Assembly (NCBI GenBank): GCA_023213315.1
Contig: JAKCPI010026326.1
Span: 1 to 64,000, forward strand
Length of the DNA stretch: 64,000 nucleotides
Source: Euborellia annulipes
Taxonomy: Eukaryota > Arthropoda > Insecta > Dermaptera > Anisolabididae
Direction of reading: 5' to 3'
Within the stretch, counting starts at the first letter, position 1, and each line of letters starts with the position of its first letter. Below, in pieces: positions 1 through 12,639 of the stretch. The position numbers were made by a program, and so were the translations under genes. The notes beneath the pieces were generated by a model. It was not told the DNA's origin. It made no database searches and worked only from the letters and a program-made list of their open reading frames with translations.

Positions 1-1378
1 GGACGTTTTTTCCTTTTTATTGGGCCCTCGTGGATGTGGGAGGGGGAATTAAACGTCACCTCTCGCACTTATTTGGGGGTAGGATTAAGCGGAGAGGAAT
101 TTGAAGGAAATAAAATTTTGAAATAAATTTTGAAATAAAAAGAAAAGGTAAATAAATAAAATCTGCTTCGCAATTAATTCCCGCAGAACGCGGGAACGCT
201 GATTGAATTAAGAATGGGTAACTCAGAGTATTGGGGAGAGTAATCTGATCGTGCTGATGGAAACGCCTGGTGGAATAATTTATTAACTTGGAAGGAAGGG
301 GTTCAAATACTCCACGGCTAAAGAAATTAAAATAACTTATAGAAAATAAATTTAGAAAAATTAAGAATAATGAATGAACGCTGAAAGAAAAAATTAGGAA
401 AAGAAAAATAATTAATAACAAAGAATTGAATTTAAAATAACAAAAATAATTTAATGAAAATAATTGAAAAGATTTAAACAGCAAAATTTATAAAGACTTC
501 AATTGAGATAATTTTCCTTTATAACAGTTTGAATAAATAATAAGTTCTAAATATATTAATTTAATGTTACAAATTTTAATTAGTACCTTGAAAATTATAT
601 ACTTTTAATCTACTAAATGTTCATAATGGTTTTGAGAATTCATGAATTCAAAGAAAGAAATAAAATGGGTTAACGATACCAGTGTTGAAGAAGTCATGAA
701 AGGAATCGAGAGCTCTCGTCAATTTACACACACACGGGGATTCAGGGGGAGGCCACTGGGTTGAGTGGCGATGTAGCTCCGGTGGACTTCAGGTTCGGTC
801 AGGGTGATCCTCGTAGTTGCATCAGTCCAGGAGGCAGGAGCGATGACGGAATATTCATTCCGAATAGATGGCCGAGGCCCGAGGGCTCTCAGCCCACACA
901 AGCCTCTACCGCAGCCGCAGGGCGATGTTGTCTCTCGGGCCGCCAAATAAAAAGTCCCTCTCTCTGCCGCAGAACGATGTTGACCCGTTCGTGTCCAACG
1001 CACAAGTGTTCTGTCTCTCTTCGATCTAGCCACCAGCTACCCCCACTCCACTCCCTTCTCCTCAGAGGCAGGTGTTCTTACAGAACATTCGAGAAGGGAT
1101 GAAGAACCAGTAGACAATGCCTTTGTAAGGTCACTGACTCTTTTTAGACCAAAGTCCTCTTTTGTGCCTTAAAAGCTAAAATTTTCCCAAAAACATATAC
1201 AAAAGGAAACAACAAAAAAAGAACATTCTTAACAAAATTGGTATCACATAAAACATATTCGAAGAAAAATTATCTAAAAAAAATCAATATAATAAAAAAG
1301 AGAAAAAAAATAAAAATTAAATGAAATTAGTTACAAATTACAATATCAATCAATGCATCAGATCGGATATATTCTACA
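1..1378 (-). repeat. LTR, left copy (3' LTR in element sense), lacks its outer 3 bases
   Basis: Direct repeat of 4256-5675. It starts at ggacgttttttcc, three bases into the other copy, and ends with ttctaca at 1378. The two copies differ by scattered substitutions and small indels, so insertion is not very recent. Positions about 719-1103 are GC-rich and almost identical in both copies, while the flanking AT-rich parts have diverged more. That block may hold the promoter or packaging sequence. Confidence 0.8.
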
Positions 1379-3391
1379 TCCCTTGGCTCAAAGGAATCTT
1401 GGGTGTCATATGACAATGGACAACCAAGATTTCTGATACTGATTGATATTGTAACGCTGCTTCTCGCAAAAGGTTTGAAGCAGTGGTTTAAAAAAAACAA
1501 AACAAAAAAATAGGCAATTATAATTCTCTTCCTTTCTTTTCCGTCAAATTACTATAAAAAAACATTTTGAGCAAACTCGAATTATCAAAAAAAATCAAAA
1601 AAAAGGAAAACAGAATTTTATTAAAATTATAATGAATGAGAATAACTTTCTTTTTCCGTAGAGCATTCATACAGGGATCGCAAAAGGGGAAGGAGGGAAA
1701 CAAAAAGGATTATCAGACGTTCCCGGCAAAACAGAAATCATTAAAAAAATAATATAATATTCGAGGGGAATCCAATATGGCGATAAAAGAAAATAATTTA
1801 ATTATGAGATCAAGCAGACTCCAGGTGAAATTGATTTGTAATAAAAATATAAAATGAATCATGTGGCTGTTGTTGCCAAAAAAAAATAAATAAATCAATT
1901 AATAAAAAAATATCCTCCCATCGCAAGGGGGTAATTAAAAAGAATCTATCAACAAGGGTACTATTCTACTCAAACACAACAACCGATTTCCTAAACATAA
2001 GTTAACTCGGACTCCAATAATTTGATGAAATTATGTCACAGGTGAAGTGAAACTTATTTTTCCAACATCCATCGCAAAAATTATCAAACAGAAAATCTAA
2101 CCACTTTTCTCCCTTTGTAAACTCCTAATCAAACTTTATCACACGTCCTACTTAATTCCTATCAAACTTTCTCACACAGCAAATATTCTCGTCTTATCGC
2201 TTGCAGTGACCGGGTTGAAGATGGCTAAGCAGGCTTGTAAATTGACCTCTTTGGGTTTAAACAAGGTGTTTCCTCTTGCCAGAATATAAGGGGGGGGGGG
2301 GGCGGAATGGGTTCGGACATTGACATCTCGCGGTTTATCCGATTATTGTCCCTTCGCCGGAATATTTAAATTACTTTGGTTTGCAAAAGATCGAGTAATA
2401 TTTCCCAAATATTATTTATTTTTTATTACTTATTATTAAAATTTATATATATAATTTATTTCTTTACAGTGGGGAGCATCAATGACCCGATTTCTACTAT
2501 CATTCGTCACAATAAACCTTATTTGAATGCGCTACTTCTGACAAAGTTTCATCAAATTTATCACAGTCACGACTTTAATTTTAAAAAAAGTAAAAAAAAT
2601 CAACATAAGAACTTCCCTTGGCTCTGCTTAATCTTACTATCATCATGAAGTGAAATAACATTTATAAATTGTATAAAATAAAACAAATTTTCCTATCTCT
2701 CCCCTGGCTCTGCGATAAAAAAATTTAGAAAAAAATTTATAAAAATATAAAAAATATGAATTAATATGACTGCTACTCAAAATTTTAAAAAATTATTCTC
2801 TCGATCAAAACCTATTATTAATTTCGGACATAAGACAAGAAGGAAAACATCTCAGTGGATTCTCAGGACTTATTTGTTTCCTCCCGTAGGATTCATGGGC
2901 CTAAGTGCCCACAGGATGCACCCAAATTGTCTCATACGCAAAGTATAAAAAACATAAAAAGACAAAAAAATAAAAATAAACTAACTTCTCCTAAACAAAT
3001 TCGTGGGATGAGGAGGAAAGGGGGAGGTATTAATTTCAATTTTTGGTTGAAACAAAGGGAAAAGGGAGAGGGAGGGGGATTGGACAGAAATCGGCCCCTG
3101 GTATGCCAAATATACCAGTTTCAGAGTGGGATTTCTCTGGATTTCGGGCGGATTTATAATTTAGAAGCCGAGGCCATAAGCCATCTTAAATAAAATGAAC
3201 CCGTTCTACCTCGTGCCTTCCACATTGTGGTCGGAATTTGAACATCGGCGGGGTCAATGGAGGGGTCATAAATGAGAGAGGGGGAAATGCTATCCCGATT
3301 CGCGATTCGAGTCTCGTCGCGGTGGCCATAATTAGAACAAATTTTGGACGGTTCATTGAATAACAAATTAGATAAATTTGGTCTTTGTTCT
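1379..3391 (-). other. Internal region of the LTR element, no intact coding
   Basis: AT-rich sequence with a G-run at 2291-2302 and several short open frames on both strands, none resembling pol. Just inside the left LTR, minus-strand sequence near 1379-1395 is weakly purine-rich (AAGGGA next to the LTR) and could be a decayed polypurine tract; this is weak. Confidence 0.4.
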
Positions 3392-4055
3392 TTAGGCGGG
3401 AGTAAATGTATTTTCATTTTCTATAAGGAAACATTCAGACAGACGGACCTTATTATTTTTTAGTTTGTATTTTCTGAGGATAGACTTAGGGGAATTTCTA
3501 AATTGACTTGGACTTTTATTATTTAAATTTTGGACCGACATTTTTAATTGGGACGGACACTTCATTTTGAGATTGTTAGAACGATTTGGGATGCATGGAT
3601 CGACATAGGATTGATCAGAAATATCAAGGGCCTCTGGCACGGGATCGGGGCTCAGACTGATTGGTGGGAAGGTTGGTGGGTCATAGGTCGGTTTCGGAGG
3701 GGGTGTATTGATAGTAGGGGTTTCTAATTGGATTGGTGGAGAGTCAATTTTTTCAGTGTCTTGAGGCGTCTGGGCGAAATTGTGAGGGGGTGGGTTCCAA
3801 GGAGTCTATGTCATTTTTGAGGTTTTTGTACACCTGGTCAAATTTGTCGTTTATCGATTGTTTGTATCGAACTATCATCGATTGATTTGCTTGGGTCATT
3901 TGAGCCATCATCTGATGTAGGGCGCTCATGATGTCGTCATGTCTATCAGGGTTGTCGCCATTGTGTGTTGCGGTCATCGGAACGGGTGGAGAATGGAAAA
4001 AGGACGGGAATGGTGGAGCAGCGTTTGCCGAGGGCGCCGGTGGAGAGTCGGCCAT
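3392..4055 (-). pseudogene. gag-like frame with a frameshift
   Basis: An ATG at 4055 on the minus strand opens a frame of about 100 codons. It encodes a Pro/Ala-rich start, a His/Asp-rich stretch and a Gln/Met-rich segment that looks like a coiled coil, then ends at 3753. A second minus-strand frame overlaps near 3790 and continues, Pro/Thr-rich then Lys/Asn-rich, to a stop at 3392. Together they look like one structural protein broken by a one-base shift; no zinc knuckle is present. Position just inside the 5' LTR and the composition suggest Gag, but no diagnostic domain is visible. Confidence 0.5.
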
Positions 4056-4255
4056 AGCGTGGTTCAGATATTAATAAAAAGAAGCGGGGTTTAGCGTATG
4101 CGGATTATCGTAAAAAAATTAACAAAAATTATAATTTCCTAAAGACAAAAAAAATTCTAAAATTTCAAAAGTGAAAAAAAAAAACAATTATAATTTATTT
4201 TATTCTAATTAGAGCCAATATTTATTCCAATCAAAAATCGCCAGCACCTCCACCA

Positions 4256-5675
4256 TGTGGACGTTTTTTCCTTTTTATTGGGCCCTCGTGGATGTGGGAG
4301 GGGGAATTAAACGTCACCTCTCGCACTTATTTGGAGGTAGGAATAAGCGGAGAGGAATTTAAGGAAATAAAATTTTGAAATAAATTTTGAAATAAAAAGA
4401 AAAGGTAAATAAATAAAATCTGCTTCGCAATTAATTCCCGCAGAACGCGGGAACGCTGATTGAATAAGAATGGGTAACTCAGAGTATTGGGGAGAGTAAT
4501 CTGATCGTGCTGATGGAAACGCCTGGTGGAATAATTTATTAACTTAAGGAAGGGGTTCAAATACTCCACGGCTAAAGAAAGATTAAAATAACCTGTAGAA
4601 AATAAATTTAGAAAAATTAAGAACAATGAATGAACGCTGAAAGAAAAGATTAGGAAAAGAAAAATAATTAATAAACAAAAAATTGAATTTAAAATAACAA
4701 AAATAATTTAATGAAAATAATTGAAAAGATTTAAACAACAAAATTTATAAAGAATTCACTTCAGATAATTTTCCTTTACAAGAGTTTGAATAAATAATAA
4801 GAACTTATAAATATATTAATTTAATGTTACAAATTTTAATAGTACTTTGAAATTTATACTGATTTTAATCTAATAAATGGTCATAATTGTTTTTGAGAAT
4901 TCATGAATTCAATAGTAAAGAAATAAAATGGGTTAACGATACCAGTGTTGAAGAAGTCATAGAAAGGAATCGAGAGCTCTCGTCAATTTACACACACACG
5001 GGGATTCAGGGGGAGGCCACTGGGTTGAGTGGCGATGTAGCTCCGGTGGACTTCAGGTTCGGTCAGGGTGATCCTCGTAGTTGCATCAGTCCAGGAGGCA
5101 GGAGCGATGACGGAATATTCATTCCGAATAGATGGCCGAGGCCCGAGGGCTCTCAGCCCACACAAGCCTCTACCGCAGCCGCAGGGCGATGTTGTCTCTC
5201 GGGCCGCCAAATAAAAAGTCCCTCTCTCTGCCGCAGAACGATGTTGACCCGTTCGTGTCCAACGCACAAGTGTTCTGTCTCTCTTCGATCTAGCCACCAG
5301 CTACCCCCACTCCACTCCCTTCTCCCAAAGGCAGGTGTTCTTACAGAACATTCGAGAAGGGATGAAGAACCGTAGACAATGCCTTTGTAAGGTCACTGAC
5401 TCTTTTTAGACCAAAGTCCTCTTTTGTGCCTTAAAAGCTAAAATTTTCCCAACTCACACATACAAAAGTAAAAAAGGTTCTTACAAAAAATTGTTTTGAA
5501 CATTGGACAAAAGAAAAATACTCTTAACAAAATTTGGTATCACTTAAAACATATTCGAAGAAAAATTATCTAAAAAAAAATCAATATAATAAAAAAGAGA
5601 AAAAAAATATAAATTAAATTAAATTAGTTACAAATTACAATATCAATCAATGCATCAGATCGGATATATTCTACA
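4256..5675 (-). repeat. LTR, right copy (5' LTR in element sense)
   Basis: 1420 bp copy beginning tgtggacg and ending ttctaca, matching 1-1378. On the minus strand the bases directly inside it are TGGTGGAGGTGCTGGCG, starting with TGG as a tRNA primer-binding site would; the primer tRNA is not identified. Confidence 0.8.
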
Positions 5676-7234
5676 ATATAATAAACACTTTTGAAGTGAT
5701 TAGGAATCTATAAAATCAAAAACTCTAATATTCGAAAATAAAATAACAAAAAAAAAAAAAAAAAAAGGTATGAAAAATTACTGAAAAAAATAAGTGAAAA
5801 TATTCATTAAACGTATTTATGCAAAAGGATTATTTTTCTCTTTTGAGAGCATTTTACAAAAATATTTTCTTGAAAATCTTCCATTAAAAAAACAGGTGTG
5901 GAGCCAGTTGTGTCATTCAACTTTTTCTTGGAGGGTGGGTGGGAAATTTTTTGGGGGCAAACTTTTTTTCTTAAAATTTACTTCCAAATAGGTACTCAAA
6001 TTTGGGCAAAAAGATATATAATTTTATTAATTGTGTTTAATTTTTGTACAGTTTATATACTGTAAATATATTTTAAAATATTTTTATTTAGAATAATATA
6101 AAATTTTTAAAAAATCTGAGCACTTGGGGGTCTCCCCTCCCCTCCGAATATGGAACATTAACAATTTCTGGTTACAAATGATTGAAATGAGAAACAAATA
6201 GAAAATTTAACAAATTTATACGAACAATAATATTAATTTATGGAAATCTATATACGGTATATATAATTCCTCAATGCCTGTCCGTCCTTCTCTGTCTCAA
6301 CCTGAGAAATTCCGAAATAAGTTTGGCACCTCTATAGATTTTTATAAGCGTCTTGACTGAAGGTGATGACATATCTTCAATGAAGAGTTCAGAAAATATA
6401 ATCGGGTCGCCAAATCCTTAAGGGGGACCAGGAGGAGGGGGCTAGACGAGTCAGCCAACAGCAAACGACAAGCCACTAGTAAAGTAATAATTTTATAAAC
6501 CGAAACGTAACAATTGGCCTTTCTAAGCGAATAGACAAATCGAGAACTTTCTAGTTTATAAATCTAATTATTTGAGATAAAAAGATAAAGTAAACACATG
6601 ATAAAAAAAATAAATAAATAAATGGTCGAAATTACCTTTAAAAGTTGCAGGGGAATCCGTAACTCCGCTATAATCGAAGATGGTTGCAGCCAATAAGGGA
6701 AGTGTAGAACACGTCACAGAAGAGAATGAACTGAAAATAAAAAAAAAGTAAAAATTAATTATCAAAGTTTTTTGAATGGGATTAAAAAAAAAAATTTAAT
6801 ATAGTGGTCAACACATCGGATAATAATTGAAATTTCAATAGCGGTAAAAAAATAGGGTTAAGTCTACCCTTCCTTTCCCTTTAAAAAATAAAAAGAGAGT
6901 AAAACTTAGTACTGTTTTCAAAAAAATTTCTGAATTGGTTCTTGAAAAAGTACTATTTTTCCAGTTCTTTTGAAAATATTGATAATCATTGGATAGCAGT
7001 AGGGCTAATAAAAAAAAAGTAATAAACTCGGGAGAGGATACTTCCAATACTTTGCAAAAGTACTTGCGACATCACTGGCAATAGGTTAATCTTCCCGCAA
7101 TTAACTAATTTGTTAATTATTTTCTAATTAATTAATTTGTAAGAAGTTTAAATATTTAGAATATTTCTACTTAAAGAAAATGGACAAGAACGAACAAAAT
7201 AATAAGCTACAACTCATTATTGTTGAAAGAAATT
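5676..7234. other. AT-rich intergenic stretch, nothing recognised
   Basis: Contains a poly(A) run at 5750-5766 and low-complexity AT sequence. I see no domain-bearing frame, splice-framed exon or clear repeat boundary. Confidence 0.5.
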
Positions 7235-7420
7235 TTTACTTTCTCTTACCTATATAAGTAATATCTATATAGAGAGAGAAAGTATCGGATTCATGTCAAA
7301 AATTCGAAGTCGAGATTTTGATAGAAATACATGTTTTGAGTTCTCCTGAGTCTAAAAAAGTGAGTCCCGTAAAATGGTCTGCTGTGTGTGCGTCTGTAAT
7401 CAAAATATCTCAAGAACAAA
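7235..7420 (+). repeat. Dispersed repeat of the ctttctcttacc family
   Basis: Contains tttctcttacc, a short AT track with agagagaaagtat, then attcatgtcaaaaattcga and a cgagattttgat block. The same ordered blocks recur at 21600-22090 and 23815-23950, and inverted near 10180-10265. No coding potential. Confidence 0.6.
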
Positions 7421-7508
7421 AAAGCTAGCTAAGAACATCCGACGAATGTTCGCACAAATATTGTCAGGAGTTACCAAGAGCCTCTATGAGCTTGAGACAA
7501 ACAGCAGT

Positions 7509-7550
7509 TTGTCCTGATGAAGGCCGGAATATCAGCCGAAACATCGACAA
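7509..7550 (+). ncRNA. Hammerhead-type ribozyme motif, intact core
   Basis: TTGTC (stem I) is followed by CTGATGA, one extra A, GGC...GCC (stem II), GAAACATC and GACAA, which pairs with the first TTGTC. This is the order of a type I hammerhead with a minimal stem III. The extra base before stem II departs from the textbook core, so activity is not assured. Confidence 0.6.
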
Positions 7551-7635
7551 GTGTATAAAATAAAGCGAAAGATAAATATATTTTTTCTTTATTGCTTTTG
7601 GCTACCTTGAATCTCCTCACTACTCTATATTTTAT

Positions 7636-7730
7636 AAAACACTAGTAACGTTAAAAGTCTTATATGACCTGAGTTGCCGAGAAGACTGTGTGTATGTGAG
7701 TGTGAGTGTGAATGGGAAAAAGTGTGTTTT
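7636..7730 (+). repeat. SINE A tail fragment
   Basis: gtcttatatgacctgagttg, then a ccgagaag block and tgtgagtgtg repeats, match the 3' part of the tRNA-derived SINE copies at 9681 and 10461. The tRNA-like head is missing. Confidence 0.55.
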
Positions 7731-7774
7731 TTTTAAAATTAAATTTTAATATACCTCTCTGCGGAAACTAAATC

Positions 7775-7876
7775 GACACAAAAATGTGGTGGAACAAGCA
7801 AGAAAGACAACTTTCAATTACCAAAGGTAAGAGAAAGTTGTGTGTTGTGCGTAGTCACACCAGATTTTGGTGTTGT
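7775..7876. repeat. Palindromic ctggtgtg-type repeat
   Basis: Imperfect hairpin with accaaaggtaagagaaagtt near its centre and cacaccagatttt at its right end. Better copies lie at 18882-18968, 20493-20575 and 22707-22776. Confidence 0.55.
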
Positions 7877-8519
7877 ATGTTGATCTCTATCAGAAAATAA
7901 AGTTGTATTTTTTTATTTTTCGTATTATAAATCATTTACGATTTATTTTAGTAGCGCAGTTTTCTGTTTGCGATCTGAGCGCCATCTCTTATCCAAGTCC
8001 GTGACTTTTCAATTCAATAGAGAGTTCCCAGCAATGTGAAACTTGCTCTCTGAAGGAGAAGGAAGGCATTTGACGTTTAAAGTGATAAAAAAAAAAACGT
8101 TGTTTGACGATTATTCTATTTTAATATAAATAAAATTCTTCTAGAACTAGAGAAGGATTAAACGGACCCATCATCCCCTCATCTCAATTATATGAGAACT
8201 GGTTGTGTGAGGGTGGCTTGGCATTCATCCCTAATTCTTCTTCCCAACACTCATAAAACGTCTTCTTGAGTACCCTCACCTCACCTGGTCTCAATGTCCT
8301 AAAAAGGATCTCTTATTCAAGCTCCATTGAATCTTTAAGAGTCCGGCTGCTGCAGCGGATGTCACCAACTTATGGCCAACAGATGATGACAATATGTCAT
8401 AATCTCTCTCCCTTTCACTGATGATTATCATTATTTATTGGAGCGTTATAATAGGGTACTTAGAAATAATTTTTTGAAATTTTCACACACAGGATTTTTG
8501 AATATTATTATTCTAATGC

Positions 8520-8895
8520 TTGGAGTGGGAACGAAAAAGATTGAAATTTTATATTTAATTTAGTTGCTCCTCTGGGACATGACACGAAGCTTTTGAACAA
8601 AAGTGGGCAAAGAGTACTAATACTTTACTGATGCACTTTTTCAGTTTTTTTCGATTTTCTCAAAATTCCCTCCAAAGATTTTGATTAAAATTCAAAAATC
8701 AATTATTTTTTAGATGCTCTTAAAAATGTATATTCTCATTTTGCCCTTGAAATCTTTTGAAGCTCACTTTATTCATTTCCCATTGGTCATCTTCAATTTT
8801 AATATATGATATATATGGCACTAACTATCAAAAAAATATTTCCACATAAAAAATCTTGTGTGCTGGGCAAACTTCACACCAGATTTTTTTTAACA
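8520..8895. repeat. Dispersed repeat, gggac(a/g)tgacacgaagc family
   Basis: Shares ordered blocks with 18470-18975: gacacgaagc, aaagtactaatactttactg, ctttttcagtttttttcgat and aatcaattattttttagatg. It ends near a ctggtgtg-type half hairpin. No protein is evident. Confidence 0.6.
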
Positions 8896-9680
8896 AGGAA
8901 TTGTTAAATATAAATTTATTTAGAGTAATATATAATATGTAAGGGATGTTCTGAATTTTCTTTTGTTAAGTTAGAATTGCTTAATCATTCATTCTTTTTC
9001 AAACAGGTATGGTGAGGGGGAGAGAATTTTTCCTTGTCCTCTTATAAAAGAGTGAAGAAGGAAGGTAGGTAAGTCTCTGGCGTGGCCAACTCATTGAGAG
9101 GCCCCCATAATGGTCCTCTGGCCCTGCTCTGCTGTTCTTTAATCCTGACAGATGACTGCCTTTTGTGACTCCCCCTCCCTCTTACATTCTGATGATTATA
9201 TAAGTGTTTATGCGTGAGATGTGCCATTAGTCGTTCGTTAGGAGGGTATATAATCAGAGAGGATGAGAGATTGTTTATTTATGAAAATAATTTTGCTTTA
9301 AAGACGGTCGAAAAATGTTTTGAAATATTTAAACTTAGCCTTGACGAGCTTAACAAAGAGTAACAAAAAAAATTGGGTGGAGTAAACAGGGCAACATGCA
9401 TAAATTTATTAAGGGATGTAGGTCGGGACTTAAAATTTACATTTCTTGCCAAGGTAGGAGGATATTTGAACTCCCTAACCCCACTTTGGCTTGATTTTTT
9501 TAATTTAAGGTCTTTTTCGGCATCGGAGGCGATTTAGACACGTCACTATTAATTTAATTCCAATTGTATCCAATTCAGTACTGTATATTTGAATTAAAGA
9601 TATAAAATTTATAAATTTGGGAAAATATTTATATTTTGTTACTATGACAACCATATCCCCTATGAAATACAAGAGCAACA
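8896..9680. other. Intergenic, nothing recognised
   Basis: 9040-9240 is less AT-rich and has a 61-codon minus-strand frame, but it shows no domain and no splice-framed neighbours. 9480-9535 carries a short SINE A tail match (ggtctttttcggcatcggag) on the minus strand. Confidence 0.4.
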
Positions 9681-9937
9681 CCGGGTTGGTCTAGTTGGTA
9701 GTGTGCCTACTTTCGATACCGAACGTCGCGGGTTCGGACCCCAGGCAGTCCGATGATTTTATTTAAGCCATTTGGATACCAAATGGCTTAAATAGAAAGG
9801 CCTGGACCCCCAATAGATATTATAAATAATATAACGGTTATCGTCAAAGTCTTAAATGGCCTAAGTTGCCGAAAAGACTGTGAATGTGAGTGTGAGTGGG
9901 AATGAGAAAAAAGTGTGAGTGTTTTTTACAAAAAAAA
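9681..9937 (+). repeat. tRNA-derived SINE (family A)
   Basis: Head resembles a tRNA gene with an A-box region (ggttggtctagttggtagtg) and a B box (ggttcggaccc). The body holds the perfect palindrome arms aagccatttgg/ccaaatggctt, followed by cctggaccccc, a cctaagttgccgaaaagac block and a tgtgagtg tail. Copies share the order head, palindrome, tail, as expected of a Pol III retroposon. Confidence 0.75.
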
Positions 9938-9999
9938 AAAAGAGCAAAATCAGAATATACATTTTAAAGAGCAACTAAAAAATTGGTTTATTAATTTTA

Positions 10000-10265
10000 A
10001 TATAAATGGCTAGAGCGAATTTTGAGAAAATGGAAAAATAACTGAAAAACAAAACATGAAAAAGTACTACTAGCTTTTGGCCGATTTTGTTCAAAAGCTT
10101 CGGTTCACGCCTCAGGGGGGTACCTAACTTAAATATAGAAATTCAACCTCCTAACTCTTTTCGTTATCTCAAAACATGTATTCCCATCAAAATCTCGACA
10201 TAGAATTTTTGACATGAATCCTATACTTTCTCTTTCTATATATATTAAAATATATATATATAGCT
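10000..10265 (-). repeat. Dispersed repeat, inverted copy of the 8520/18470 family
   Basis: Reverse-complement blocks agtactactagc, aaaagcttcg, ttttgacatgaatcctat and ctttctcttt match the families at 8520-8895 and 7235-7420. It ends in an AT microsatellite at 10245-10262. Confidence 0.55.
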
Positions 10266-10460
10266 AAGAGAAAGTAATAATCCCTCAAAGCTAAGATTCA
10301 ATAAATATAAAGAATATAATATAAAGTCAAAGAATATAATTAACAGCTTTTAATTATCATTGTTGAAAGGTGTGGTTGAATAAAAATGTTTGTTGACAAT
10401 TAAAATAAATTAAACAATTAAACACATAAAAGAATCTTCTTCCACAGGTTAGCGATAGCC

Positions 10461-10735
10461 CTCGGGGCTTGGTGTAGAGGTTAGCGTGCTAACCTTGTAT
10501 ACCAAACGTCGCGGGTTAGGACCTCAGGCAGTCCGGTGATTTTATTTAAGACAATTGGATACCAAATGGCTTAAATAGAAATGCTTGGACCCCATATATG
10601 TATATTAAATCAATAACGGTTATCGTAAATGTCTTATATGGCCTGAGTTGTCGAAAAGACAGTGTGAATGTGTGTGTGAGTGTGAGTGTGAATGAGAAAA
10701 AAAAAGTGTAAATGTTTAAAAAAAAAAAAAAAAGT
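10461..10735 (+). repeat. tRNA-derived SINE (family A)
   Basis: Head ggcttggtgtagaggttagc matches a tRNA A box. The B-box position reads gggttaggacc (mutated from ggttcgaacc). The body has cagtccggtgattttattta and ccaaatggcttaaa, then the tgtgagtg tail and a poly(A) run at 10718-10733. Confidence 0.75.
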
Positions 10736-11279
10736 TTAGCGATATCTTAAGATTGTCAATTATAATAGATCTTATAATTATAAGATTATAATTAATTATC
10801 TTAAAATACAATGAGAGTTCAGAATCATGAAAATCATAGAAATCTTTTGAATACAAATTGAGTGAATGACCTTGAGACTGGGCAGACAAAAAACATCATA
10901 AAAGAATTAATATCAGCTGTTTTATATCATTCCCACATATTTTAATTTTTTTTAATAAAAGGCCTATACATCTTTAAATAGAAGATGATTATTCACAAAT
11001 GATGTGATTGTGAAACAAAAACGACTGGTATTTATTATTATCTAAAACTATTATTTGGATAAATTTATGACTTATGTTTAAGTGAGCCCACCTTGAAATA
11101 AATGTGTAAGTTCAATTTATTTTAATAGATTGTAACACCCATATTAAATTTAAAAAAAAAAAAAAAATTATTCTTTGACCTGTTAAATTTTTGCCCACCT
11201 CTAATGAAATTGTTATTGGCTGTATTATAGCTATAATTTAGTGATTTATGGGTGGAATTGTAAATTTAAAATAAAAACT

Positions 11280-11770
11280 CACCAATTGAAATGAAAATTA
11301 AAAGATGAATCCAAGTATATTTGAAATCACATTAAATTAAATAGAAACTAATCACAGAAAATGAACGCGCGACTTTGCTGAAGGCATCTCTCAAAGAGTA
11401 TACAAATGAGATCTCGTTTGGAATTAGAATTTTTTTTTTTTTTAATTTTATTAATTTTAAATTATATGATATATAATAATTATAATATATAATTATAATA
11501 ATTAATTGTTTTATTTTAGAATAACAAGTTAATACTAAGCCAAATAATAATTTTATCGTTTTGATGAGTATTCAAAAAGAATTCTTATTTTTTTATCTTT
11601 TCTTTAATAAAGTGATTGAATTATGGAAAAATCAAATATTGGTAAAAAAATAAATAAAAACTCACCATTTGAAATAAAAATCGAATCATAATTAAAGAAT
11701 ATTTCACTTGAAATTAAATTAACACACACACATATCACTAACACTGAAAATGATCCCGCGAAACTAGTGA
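11280..11770 (+). repeat. Two direct copies of a 130 bp unit
   Basis: aaactcacca(a/t)ttgaaat starts both 11275-11410 and 11655-11795. The copies share a run through aaaatga(a/t)c, a cgcg motif and a caaagagtata/caaagaatac end. No coding potential is seen. Confidence 0.5.
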
Positions 11771-12402
11771 AGGCGTACTTTCAAAGAATACAGATAATGG
11801 AGAGTGGCTTCATAAATTCTTTTTTGTTTATTGAGGCCATCACCCATGGAGTATCGACCATTCATAAATTCTGATTTTTTAAATTTTTTAATTTTGATTA
11901 TAGAAATAATTAAAATATATAATAATCATCATTATCATGATTACTATTACAATAAATCTGCAATAAATAAAGCTCTAGAGGCTAGCAGCAGGTCTGTGTG
12001 TATGTGCCTTTCAGGATGCTGATTGGCCAGAATAAAGAGGGAAATTCAAAAGTTTAAAGTTTTACATCAAATCCTATAAATTTTTTTTTTTTTTTCAAAT
12101 CAATATAAAAAATTTTTAATAAATTTATAACGCCAAGTCTATCAACTTTCAAATCAATAAAAAAATTTCTAAATTTTTTTTTCCTTAGAGGAGTCAAGAG
12201 AGGAAAATTTAAAACTAAAGTTTTGAATCAAATCCTATAAAAAAATAATAAAAAAATTTCTTTCTAATTTTATTTTTTTCAAATTACTAAAAGTCTAGTT
12301 TCAACTTTAATTATTTTTATAATCAAAATTAAAAAATTTAAAAAATCAGAATTTATGAAGCTACACTCCATTATCTATTATCTGTATTCTTTGAAAGACG
12401 CC
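11770..12402. repeat. 630 bp fold-back element
   Basis: The left end (gcgtactttcaaagaatac, then agataatggagagtggcttc) is the inverse of the right end (gaagctacactccattatct ... ctttgaaagacgc). Arms continue inward through aaattctgattttttaaat and its complement. The interior is AT-rich with two near copies of caaatcctataaa. Confidence 0.6.
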
Positions 12403-12639
12403 AACCTTACAATTTTTTTTTCGAATCCCTATAAAATTTTTTTCCTATTTTATTTTTTATTAAATTTGTCTATCAACTTTCAAATAAAATAATAAAAAAT
12501 TTCTAATAATCTCTTTAAATTTTTTTTTCTAATTATATACCGAAATGTCAACTTTTGATTAATTTCTGAATTTAATTTACCGTATAACGTCAAGTTTCAA
12601 ATCATAAAAACTTTGAAATGTCAACTATCTTATCAAGAA

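Larger units (their letters stand above)
1..5675 (-). mobile_element. Non-autonomous LTR retrotransposon (LARD-like), cut by the window edge
   Basis: Two direct repeats of about 1.4 kb (1-1378 and 4256-5675) enclose a 2.9 kb internal region. The complete right copy runs TG...CA on either strand, as LTRs do. The only gag-like reading frame is on the minus strand just inside the right LTR, so the element reads leftwards: the right copy is the 5' LTR and the left copy the 3' LTR. I see no protease, reverse transcriptase, RNase H or integrase motif between the LTRs, so it would need enzymes from a relative. The first three bases of the left LTR and its target duplication fall outside the window. 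Confidence 0.8.

Noticed and set aside
719..1103. Conserved 104-113 codon frames in both LTR copies
   Set aside because: They are open on both strands because the block is GC-rich and nearly identical in both LTRs. No domain, and an LTR is not expected to encode this.
9042..9227. 61-codon minus-strand frame as a small gene
   Set aside because: No recognised domain, no splice-framed neighbours and ordinary length for chance in a less AT-rich patch.
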